Of a stretch of DNA of 32,209 nucleotides, positions 26,429 through 32,209 are shown one piece after another. The stretch comes from CAZZKE01 sp964655005 (GTDB lineage: Bacteria > Pseudomonadota > Alphaproteobacteria > Rhodospirillales > JABHCV01). The notes under the pieces are model-generated. The model was not told the DNA's origin. It saw only the letters and a list, made by a program, of their open reading frames with translations, and searched no databases. Both the position numbers and the translations under genes were made by a program. Position 1 is the stretch's first letter, and the number at the start of each line of letters is the position of its first letter. The stretch is taken from positions 1-32,209 of the forward strand of contig CAZZKE010000029.1 in the NCBI GenBank assembly GCA_964655005.1. Direction: 5' to 3'.

Positions 26429-27724
26429 TCAGGCAAAATGTTCAAGGCCTTCGGGCCGGGGACCGCCGCCGGCCCAGTCCAGCAGCTCGACGGTATGGAC
26501 CACGGGAACGACGGTACCGCCCGATATCTGCATCAGGCAACCGATATTGCCGGTGGCGATAACATCGGGATGCAGGTCTTCCAGATTGACCGCCTTGCGC
26601 TCCAGCAGGCGGGCGGCCAGGTCCGGCTGCAATATGTTGTAAGTTCCCGCCGAACCGCAACACAAATGCCCTTCCGCCGGTTCACGGACCCGGAAACCGG
26701 CCGCCAGCAACAACCGCTGCGGCCCCCCGGTCAGCTTTTGGCCATGCCGCATGGAACAGGCCGAGTGGTAGGCGACGACGGGATATTCTGCAAGCAGGCC
26801 GGGCCCTGCGCCCAGGTCGCAGATAATTTCCGTAACATCCCTGGTCAGCCCGGCGATACGGGCGGCGCGTTCCGCCCAGGCGGGATCATCCGCCAGCATA
26901 TGGCCGTAATCCTTGAGCGTGGCGCCACAACCCGAGGCATTGCTGACGATGGCGTCCAGACCCGCACCGTCGAGTTCGGCCATCCAGGCGGCAATGTTAC
27001 TGCGGGCCGCCTCTTTCGCGGCTTCTTTCCGGCCCATGTGCAGGACCAAAGCGCCGCAGCATCCGTCGTTTTCGACGATCACCACTTCGCAGCCATGCCG
27101 GGTCAACAGGCGCACGGTGGCCTCGTTGATTGCCGGGCGCAGGACCTTTTGGGCGCAACCGGTCATCAGCGCCACCCGCCGGCGTCGTTCGCCCTCCGCC
27201 GCAAAGACCTGCGGCCGGTCGATGGCGGCGGGCCCGTGAATACGTTCCGGCGCCATCTCGATCATCCCTTTCAGGCGGCCCGGCAACAGCCTGCGCAGGG
27301 GCCGCCCCAGGCGGGCGGCCAGCAGCGACAGGCGGAACAGGGCCGGGTTGGGCACCACGGCGGCCAATACCGCCCGCAACAGGCGATCGCCTGGCGATCG
27401 GGTATGGGTTTTTTCAATATGGCCGCGGGCGTGGTCGATCAGATGCAGGTAATCGACGCCGGACGGGCAGGTCGTCATGCACGACAGGCAGGTCAGGCAA
27501 CGGTCGATGTGTTCGACTACTTTCCGGGCCGCCGGCGTGCCGGTTTCCAGCATGTCCTTGATCATGTAGATGCGGCCGCGCGGGCTGTCCGCCTCGTCGC
27601 CCAACAGCACATAGGTAGGGCAGGTCGCGGTGCAAAAACCACAGTGGACACAGGCGCGCAGAATGTCGTTGGCGGCACTGATTGCCGGATTTTTCAATTG
27701 ATCCACGGTGAACAGCGTCTGCAT
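26429..27724 (-). CDS. glcF: Glycolate oxidase iron-sulfur subunit
   Basis: A membrane-associated subunit carrying electrons from the GlcD/GlcE flavoprotein to the quinone pool. Two ferredoxin-type [4Fe-4S] motifs: C25-C28-C31-C35 (CVHCGFCTATC) and C76-C79-C82-C86 (CLTCLSCMTTC). Two CCG-type domains follow (VIVENDGCCGALVLHMGRKE and GHLCCGSAGTYNIL), as in heterodisulfide-reductase-like proteins. Length 431 is usual. It begins directly after the glcE stop (TGAATG) and is followed without gap by the second FAD oxidase gene. The C-terminus is complete. Confidence 0.94.
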   Translation of the reverse strand: MQTLFTVDQLKNPAISAANDILRACVHCGFCTATCPTYVLLGDEADSPRGRIYMIKDMLETGTPAARKVVEHIDRCLTCLSCMTTCPSGVDYLHLIDHARGHIEKTHTRSPGDRLLRAVLAAVVPNPALFRLSLLAARLGRPLRRLLPGRLKGMIEMAPERIHGPAAIDRPQVFAAEGERRRRVALMTGCAQKVLRPAINEATVRLLTRHGCEVVIVENDGCCGALVLHMGRKEAAKEAARSNIAAWMAELDGAGLDAIVSNASGCGATLKDYGHMLADDPAWAERAARIAGLTRDVTEIICDLGAGPGLLAEYPVVAYHSACSMRHGQKLTGGPQRLLLAAGFRVREPAEGHLCCGSAGTYNILQPDLAARLLERKAVNLEDLHPDVIATGNIGCLMQISGGTVVPVVHTVELLDWAGGGPRPEGLEHFA

Positions 27725-28948
27725 TCAAAGCCCTTCGATCATGCGTCCGGGATTCAACACGGCCCTGGGATCGAAACTGCTTTTAACGCGGGCCGCCAGT
27801 TCGGACAATGGCCCCGGTTGCGGCTGAAATACCGGCACGGCGGCGCGGACATCCGCCGCCGCCCGGATCAGCGTGGCGTGACCGCCGCCCGCGCCAATGG
27901 CGGCGCGGACCAGATCATGGGCGGCGTCGGGCCGGGCCGCCATGGCCAGCCAGATCAGGCCGCCGCCCCAGTCGAAAAAGACTCGCCCGCCGGCGCTTTC
28001 GATCAGCCGCCGGGCCACCCCGGGTCCCCGTGACGGTGGCACCGACAGTCGCCAGACCTGATCATCGCCGCCGGTGAAATAAGAAACATCGCGGATTTCC
28101 CGCCACAACGCCCGGGTATTGGCCGAATGCAATTCCTCGGTCTCGCCAAATTCCGCCAGCATCTCGCGCAGCGACCGGCAGCGGAATTCGACGGACGGTC
28201 CCGGCCCTTCGACACGAATCGCGGTTACGCCGCCACCGGCCCCGGAAACGTAAGAGACCGCCGAGGCCGCGGCTATATCGCCCGGCAGATGGGCGGCGCC
28301 GGAAATATCGAACGGGCTTTGCAGGGCCGTGGTCAGGGCGGCGATGGCGGCATCCGTGTCGTCACCCAGAACCAGCACGGTGCGGGCCTTTTCCGGCAGT
28401 GGCAGGACCTTGAAGGTCAAATCGGTCATTACCGCCAGGGTCCCGAAAGAGCCGGCCATAAGCTTGCTTAAATCAAACCCGGTGACGTTCTTGACCACCC
28501 GGCCGCCGGACTTAAAATGCTCGCCACGGCCATTGATCGCGTGAAAACCCAGGATATGATCCCGCGCCGCGCCGGCCTGAATGCGTCTGGGTCCGGCCAG
28601 ATTGCAGGCGAACAGGCCGCCGATTGTGCCGCTCGAATTATCTTCGCCGCCAACCAGCGGCCCCCAGTCGGGCGCTTCGAAGGCCAGCCGCTGGCGCCGT
28701 TCGGCCAGAGTCGTGACGACTTCGCCAAGCGCCGTCGCCGCCCGCGCGCTCATCACCAGTTCGTCGGGCTCGTAAAGTTCGATGCCGGATAATGCCGACA
28801 GGTCGAGACGGTCGGTGGCTGTCCCCGGTCGGCCATAGCCCCGCCGGGTGCGCCGGCCAAAGACCTCGAACGAACGGCCCTCGGCCAGGGCCCACCGCAC
28901 GGCTTCCTGGACCTGATCGGGAGTTTCCGGCTTTAAATGTTCACTCAT
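27725..28948 (-). CDS. glcE: Glycolate oxidase FAD-binding subunit GlcE
   Basis: The smaller flavin-domain subunit of the glycolate oxidase complex. The PCMH-type FAD fold is seen in SFEVFGRRTRRGYGRPGT, the GG-EDNSSGTIGGLFACNLAG segment, KNVTGFDLSKLMAGSFGTLA, and the C-terminal LKSSFDPRAVLNPGRM tail typical of the family (here VKSSFDPRAVLNPGRM). The length is 407 residues with the ATG at 28948; a TTG two codons earlier is less likely. It lies 9 nt after glcD and directly before glcF. GlcD, GlcE and GlcF form one complex oxidising glycolate to glyoxylate. Confidence 0.92.
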   Translation of the reverse strand: MSEHLKPETPDQVQEAVRWALAEGRSFEVFGRRTRRGYGRPGTATDRLDLSALSGIELYEPDELVMSARAATALGEVVTTLAERRQRLAFEAPDWGPLVGGEDNSSGTIGGLFACNLAGPRRIQAGAARDHILGFHAINGRGEHFKSGGRVVKNVTGFDLSKLMAGSFGTLAVMTDLTFKVLPLPEKARTVLVLGDDTDAAIAALTTALQSPFDISGAAHLPGDIAAASAVSYVSGAGGGVTAIRVEGPGPSVEFRCRSLREMLAEFGETEELHSANTRALWREIRDVSYFTGGDDQVWRLSVPPSRGPGVARRLIESAGGRVFFDWGGGLIWLAMAARPDAAHDLVRAAIGAGGGHATLIRAAADVRAAVPVFQPQPGPLSELAARVKSSFDPRAVLNPGRMIEGL

Positions 28949-28957
28949 TCCCAAAAC

Positions 28958-30445
28958 CTAGAACCTGGGAATATCGGGAAAGCGCATTTGTCCGTTGTGG
29001 ACATGGACCCGGCCAGGTTCGGCGCAACGGCGCAGTTGCGGATAGACCTTGCCCGGATTAAGCAGGCCATCCGGGTCGAAGGCGCATTTGACCCGCTGCT
29101 GCTGTTGCAGGTCATCATCGCTGAACATGGCGCACATCAGGTCGCGTTTTTCGACGCCGACGCCGTGTTCGCCGGTCAGCACGCCGCCGACCTCGACGCA
29201 CAGCTTAAGGATTTCGGCGCCGAATTCCTCGGTTTTTTCCAACTCGCCGGGAATATTTGCGTCGTACAGGATCAACGGGTGCAGGTTGCCGTCGCCGGCA
29301 TGGAAGACATTGGCGATGCGCAGGCCATAGTGCGCGGACAGTTCCGCCAGGCGCGACAGCACCACCGGCAGCTTGCGGCGCGGGATGGTGCCATCCATAC
29401 AATAGTAGTCAGGTGAAATACGGCCGATCGAAGGAAACGCCGCCATCCGCCCGGCCCAGAACATCTGGCGTTCTTCCTCGTTCTCGCTGATTCGCACGCT
29501 GACGGCGCCGTTATCGCGGGCGATGGCCTCGATACGCCGAACCAGATAGTCCACTTCCACCCGGGGGCCGTCCAGTTCTACAATCAGCACCGCCTCGGCA
29601 TCGCGCGGGTAGCCGGAATGGACGAAGTCCTCCATCGCGCCGACCGCCAGTTTGTCCATCATTTCCATGCCGCCGGGGATAATGCCCTCGGCGATGATCG
29701 CCCCGACGCAGGCGCCGCCCGCCTCGTTCGACGGAAAGCCCAGCAAGACGGCGCGCGCGGTCGCCGGTTTTTGCAAAATCCGCACCGTAACTTCGGTAAT
29801 GACGCCAAGCAGGCCTTCGGAACCGGTAATCAGGCCAAGCAGATCATAGCCTTCGGATTCCATGTGCCTGCCGCCGATGCGCACCACCTGACCCGAAGTC
29901 AGGACCATTTCCAGGCCCATCACGTTGTTTGTCGTCAGGCCGTACTTCAGGCAATGCATGCCACCGGCGTTTTCGGCGACATTGCCGCCGATCGAACACG
30001 CGATGCGGCTCGACGGGTCCGGCGCGTAGTAGAAGCCATTGTGCTCGACGGTGTCGGTAATCGCCTTGTTGGTAACGCCGGGCTGGACCACGACGCAGCG
30101 GTTGGCATAGTCGATTTCAAGAATCCGGTTGAATTTGCCAAGGCCCAGGGTGACCGCGTCGGCCAGCGGCAGGGCGCCGCCGGAAAGCGAGGTGCCGGCC
30201 CCGCGGGGCACGATCTTGACGCCCTGATCCTGACAGTACCTGAGAATTTCGGAAACCTGCCCGGTGGTTTCCGGCAGCGCCACGGCCAGCGGCAGTTGCC
30301 GGTAGGCGGTCAGGCCGTCGCATTCATAGGCGCGCAATTCGTTTTCATCGGCGATGATGTTGCCGGGGGCGAGCAGGCGGCCAAGGTCGGCGATGATCGC
30401 CGCCCGGCGGGCGATGATCGTGGCATCGGGATCAGGCATTTTCAT
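28958..30445 (-). CDS. glcD: Glycolate oxidase catalytic FAD subunit GlcD
   Basis: A 495-residue FAD oxidoreductase, first gene of the operon. The FAD domain shows VPRGAGTSLSGGALPLADAV, PDPSSRIACSIGGNVAENAG and LKYGLTTNNVMGLEMVL; the cap shows NVFHAGDGNLHPLILYDANI and GEHGVGVEKRDLM. These match GlcD closely (the SIGGN and GGMHCLKYG segments in particular). The C-terminal tail beyond FDPDGLLNPGKVYP is about 25 residues long and somewhat divergent. The ATG at 30445 lacks a strong Shine-Dalgarno; MKMP has a second in-frame ATG two codons on. The operon presumably starts upstream, between here and the rpmJ terminator. Confidence 0.95.
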   Translation of the reverse strand: MKMPDPDATIIARRAAIIADLGRLLAPGNIIADENELRAYECDGLTAYRQLPLAVALPETTGQVSEILRYCQDQGVKIVPRGAGTSLSGGALPLADAVTLGLGKFNRILEIDYANRCVVVQPGVTNKAITDTVEHNGFYYAPDPSSRIACSIGGNVAENAGGMHCLKYGLTTNNVMGLEMVLTSGQVVRIGGRHMESEGYDLLGLITGSEGLLGVITEVTVRILQKPATARAVLLGFPSNEAGGACVGAIIAEGIIPGGMEMMDKLAVGAMEDFVHSGYPRDAEAVLIVELDGPRVEVDYLVRRIEAIARDNGAVSVRISENEEERQMFWAGRMAAFPSIGRISPDYYCMDGTIPRRKLPVVLSRLAELSAHYGLRIANVFHAGDGNLHPLILYDANIPGELEKTEEFGAEILKLCVEVGGVLTGEHGVGVEKRDLMCAMFSDDDLQQQQRVKCAFDPDGLLNPGKVYPQLRRCAEPGRVHVHNGQMRFPDIPRF

Positions 30446-30475
30446 GCCATCACACTAAGTTGCAAGCCGTTCCGA

Positions 30476-30508
30476 TAAAAGAAAAACCGCACCGGAAGGC
30501 GCGGTTTT
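30476..30508 (-). terminator. Intrinsic terminator of rpmJ
   Basis: On the minus strand AAAACCGC (30508-30501) pairs with GCGGTTTT (30490-30483), an 8-bp stem with a 10-nt loop, followed by TTTTTCTTTT running down to about 30477. It lies 44 nt after the rpmJ stop and before glcD, so it ends the rpmJ transcript. The flanking A/T tracts let it act on the plus strand too, but no gene needs it there. Confidence 0.8.
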
Positions 30509-30551
30509 CATATATTTTCCGGCATTCGGAAATACCGGCGGGGAACCGGTT

Positions 30552-30677
30552 TCAGCCCTGTCTGGCCTTGAAACGGGGGTTTATCTTGTTAATCACATAG
30601 ACCCGGCCCTTGCGGCGCACGATACGGCAATTCTTATCCCGCGCCTTGGCGGATTTCAGGGAATTTCTGACTTTCAT
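30552..30677 (-). CDS. rpmJ: 50S ribosomal protein bL36
   Basis: A 41-residue basic protein, MKVRNSLKSAKARDKNCRIV, then RRKGRVYVINKINPRFKARQ and G. This is the alphaproteobacterial type of L36 (MKVRNSLKS..KARQG) that lacks the usual four zinc ligands; only one cysteine remains (NCRIV). It is a structural protein of the large subunit. AGGATGGCGACC precedes the ATG and gives the ribosome binding site. It stands alone rather than in the spc operon, as is usual for this type. An intrinsic terminator follows. It is too short for many automated gene calls. Confidence 0.95.
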   Translation of the reverse strand: MKVRNSLKSAKARDKNCRIVRRKGRVYVINKINPRFKARQG

Positions 30678-30796
30678 GGTCGCCATCCTAATTCATCGCG
30701 CGACCGATAAAAACAAATCACCTGCCCCGGTACGCGAGGGCCGGAAAATAAGGCGGTAAGACCGGTCTGTCAATGCCCGCGAAGGGCAAAAAACAC

Positions 30797-30834
30797 CTGT
30801 CGCCCCAAATTCATGGTTATGGGGACAGTTTACT
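30797..30834 (+). repeat. REP-like palindrome with GACAGTTTACT core upstream of the transposase
   Basis: CTGTCGCCCCA (30797-30807) can pair with TGGGGACAG (30820-30828), a hairpin with a 2-nt CG bulge and a 12-nt loop. The GGGGACAGTTTACT element (30821-30834) directly follows, 28 nt before the transposase ATG. This fits the layout of REP sequences flanking RAYT genes. The remaining part of the gap 30678-30796 shows only the presumed rpmJ leader/promoter and nothing else definite. Confidence 0.55.
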
Positions 30835-30862
30835 AAATATTTCTTTTGATCTATAAACACGT

Positions 30863-31552
30863 ATGGTCCGCATCGCCCGCATCGTTATTCCAGGCACGCC
30901 TCACCACGTTACCCAGCGTGGCAACAGGCGGGAACCGGTGTTTTTTGAAGATGCCGATTACCGTTACTATATCGACCTTCTTTCCGAATCTGCGCAAAAG
31001 GCGAAAACCGGGATTTGGGCCTATTGCCTGATGCCTAATCATGTTCACCTTGTTTTGCTCCCCAGTGACGAAGATGGACTCAGGGCGGCCCTGGGGGAGG
31101 CCCACCGGCGCTACACGCGCCGGATCAATTCCCGTAATGAATGGACCGGACACCTTTGGCAGGGGCGCTTCGGCTCCACCGCACTGGATGAAGACCATTT
31201 GGCCAACGCCGTGCGCTATATATCTCTTAATCCCGTTCGGGCCGGGCTCGTTAAACGCGCCGCCGACTGGCCATGGTCGAGTGTCAATGCGCACCTGTCC
31301 GGAAAAGACGACAAACTGGTCAACGTCACACCCGTTCTTAAGCGTTACCCCGATTTTGCGGAAATGCTCGAAAGCGGCGAGGACGAAGACATGAGCATGA
31401 TGCTGAGAAAAGCCGAAACAACGGGGCGCCCGGTCGGACAACCCGACTGGCTGGACGAGATGGAACGCAAACTAAAACGCCCCCTGAGGCCACAAAAAAG
31501 AGGCCCTAAACCGAAGAGCAAGCGGCGAGGAAAGAGTAAACTGTCGCGGTAA
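30863..31552 (+). CDS. REP-associated tyrosine transposase (RAYT, Y1_Tnp family)
   Basis: A 229-residue Y1/HUH transposase of the IS200-related RAYT type. Motifs: HHVTQRGNRR at residues 14-23, the HUH pair H60-V-H62 in YCLMPNHVHLV, the probable nucleophile Y84 in RRYTRRIN, and GHLWQGRF plus YISLNPVRAGLV, all hallmarks of the group. RAYTs are mostly single-copy chromosomal genes thought to move or process REP palindromes. Here GACAGTTTACT (30824-30834) and its inverse (31535-31545) flank it. The inverted copy is inside the reading frame: the last residues SKLSR and the TAA come from the repeat itself. The C-terminal tail is Lys/Arg-rich (KKRGPKPKSKRRGKSK). Confidence 0.92.
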   Translation: MVRIARIVIPGTPHHVTQRGNRREPVFFEDADYRYYIDLLSESAQKAKTGIWAYCLMPNHVHLVLLPSDEDGLRAALGEAHRRYTRRINSRNEWTGHLWQGRFGSTALDEDHLANAVRYISLNPVRAGLVKRAADWPWSSVNAHLSGKDDKLVNVTPVLKRYPDFAEMLESGEDEDMSMMLRKAETTGRPVGQPDWLDEMERKLKRPLRPQKRGPKPKSKRRGKSKLSR

Positions 31553-31575
31553 TTGCGGTAATTGCACAGTAATTG
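31535..31575 (-). repeat. Inverted GACAGTTTACT copy followed by GGTAATT units
   Basis: Plus-strand 31535-31547 reads AGTAAACTGTCGC, then CGGTAATT, GCGGTAATT and GCACAGTAATT. This mirrors (as reverse complement) the order at 32077-32120: units of AATTACGGCGAC and a GACAGTTTACT core. The right arm overlaps the transposase stop codon, and its last part GAGG serves as ribosome binding site of the next gene. Confidence 0.65.
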
Positions 31576-31585
31576 AGGTCACAAT

Positions 31586-32077
31586 ATGCCTAATGCTCCC
31601 GCTATTGACCCAGGTGAAATCAAGCCCGATTTGGAGCGACGGCACCGTGATGTAATGCTTGATCTCGTGCTTACTTGGGGAGAGTTGGACGGCGCTTTAG
31701 GTATGTTTCTATCGCGCGTTTTAGAGGTGTCGCTTTATGAGGGCGCGGAGCTAATTGGTCGCATGTGCGGCTCAGCTAAACTGGCGGAGGTGGTGAAAAT
31801 CATACGGGCCGCGCCGAACGGGACGGATGCGGCGCGTAAGCTGAAAAGGCACAAGAAGAATTACGAGAGGTATTCCGTCCCTCGAAATCGAATCGCACAC
31901 TCGAAATACGTAGGTATTTGGACGCATGATCGCGACTTCATCGTGTTCGCAGTTTTTGAGAAAGTCGATGATAATTTGTTGGCAGTCGAAGCGATTCCGG
32001 TCCAAGAGATGCAACGCGCTATCAGGTGGGGCAAAGCAATGACAGCCTTGGCGTTGAAGATAGCGGATGCGGCTTAA
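31586..32077 (+). CDS. Unidentified protein with a HEPN-like R-x4-H motif
   Basis: A 163-residue, probably mostly alpha-helical protein that I do not recognise by family. Residues 100-105 read RNRIAH, the R-x4-6-H signature (often RNxxxH) of HEPN-domain RNases and related proteins; it sits after a long basic helix (AARKLKRHKKNYERYSVPR) as expected, and the earlier helices (LDLVLTWGELDGALGMFLSR) fit. Many HEPN proteins are ribonuclease toxins, but a motif alone does not show activity, and no antitoxin (for example an MNT nucleotidyltransferase) is visible before the window ends. GAGG lies 7 nt before the ATG. It is flanked on both sides by repeat units of the same family, and looks less GC-rich than the core genes, pointing to an accessory cassette. 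Confidence 0.75.
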   Translation: MPNAPAIDPGEIKPDLERRHRDVMLDLVLTWGELDGALGMFLSRVLEVSLYEGAELIGRMCGSAKLAEVVKIIRAAPNGTDAARKLKRHKKNYERYSVPRNRIAHSKYVGIWTHDRDFIVFAVFEKVDDNLLAVEAIPVQEMQRAIRWGKAMTALALKIADAA

Positions 32078-32181
32078 AATTACGGCGACAATTACGGCGC
32101 AATTAAGGCGACAGTTTACTGAATTACGGCGACAATTACGAGAATTACGGCGACGAATTACGGCGACAGTTCACTAATTGC
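32078..32181 (+). repeat. Tandem AATTACGGCGAC array with two GACAGTTYACT cores
   Basis: About seven imperfect copies of a 12-bp unit AATTACGGCGAC (e.g. 32078-32089, 32121-32133, 32143-32152, 32156-32167), interrupted by GACAGTTTACT at 32110-32120 and GACAGTTCACT at 32165-32175. The array begins at the stop of the HEPN-like gene and may run past the window. The last 28 bases show nothing else recognisable. Confidence 0.65.
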
Positions 32182-32209
32182 GCTTGCATCGAAGCGATGG
32201 CTGTTTAGT

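Noticed and set aside
26438..28033. A long plus-strand open frame (531 codons) opposite glcF and glcE
   Set aside because: High GC at third positions leaves antisense frames open; the minus-strand genes have clear Fe-S and FAD motifs, and the translated antisense product shows no recognisable domain.
32078..32181. CRISPR array
   Set aside because: Units are about 12 bp, contiguous and degenerate, with no spacers of constant length and no cas genes.

Overview
The window reads as a chromosomal segment of an alphaproteobacterium, most likely Rhodospirillales-like. The evidence is a circularly permuted two-piece tmRNA gene (ssrA), an SspB of the alphaproteobacterial type, an alphaproteobacterial-style bL36, a CheZ-family phosphatase, high GC, and compact operons of the miaA/ilv/serB/hflKC/degP/folA/thyA kind. 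No genome comparison could be run, so the taxonomy is inference.

Layout. Positions 1-837 are a low-GC accessory margin: the 3' end of an unidentified gene, then a VOC/glyoxalase-like gene enclosed by an inverted 12-bp repeat. Positions 838-5308 (minus strand) hold miaA-ilvI-ilvH-ilvC, that is tRNA modification plus the first two steps of branched-chain amino acid synthesis. serB (5384-6283, plus) converges on a TrpB2-type tryptophan synthase beta gene. Next on the minus strand come hflK-hflC, a DegP-type periplasmic protease and a small cytochrome c. apbC/mrp (plus) converges on a minus-strand run of thyA-folA-small ORF-cheZ-response regulator. ssrA (16236-16533) lies immediately upstream of sspB, followed by class I fumarase, an alpha/beta hydrolase, a LysE exporter, a ribbon-helix-helix protein and PPK2 on the plus strand. 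A 1198-residue AsmA-family protein and a four-gene glycolate/D-lactate oxidation operon (glcD-glcE-glcF plus a second FAD oxidase) are on the minus strand, then rpmJ with a clear intrinsic terminator.

From about 30.8 kb to the end the sequence is accessory again: a REP-associated tyrosine transposase (RAYT), a small protein with a HEPN-like R-x4-H motif, and tandem copies of a 12-bp AATTACGGCGAC unit. The 11-bp core GACAGTTTACT occurs five times exactly (plus one single-mismatch copy), and only in the two accessory margins. It brackets three small genes: the VOC gene, the RAYT and the HEPN-like gene. This possible RAYT-linked repeat/cassette system is the most unusual signal here. The core block between the margins looks like ordinary, well-conserved housekeeping genes.

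Functional links: ssrA and sspB form a trans-translation/degradation pair (the tag-encoding RNA and the ClpXP adaptor for that tag). hflKC and degP are both envelope protein quality control. thyA-folA is thymidylate/folate metabolism. cheZ with a lone receiver protein suggests a phospho-signalling pair.
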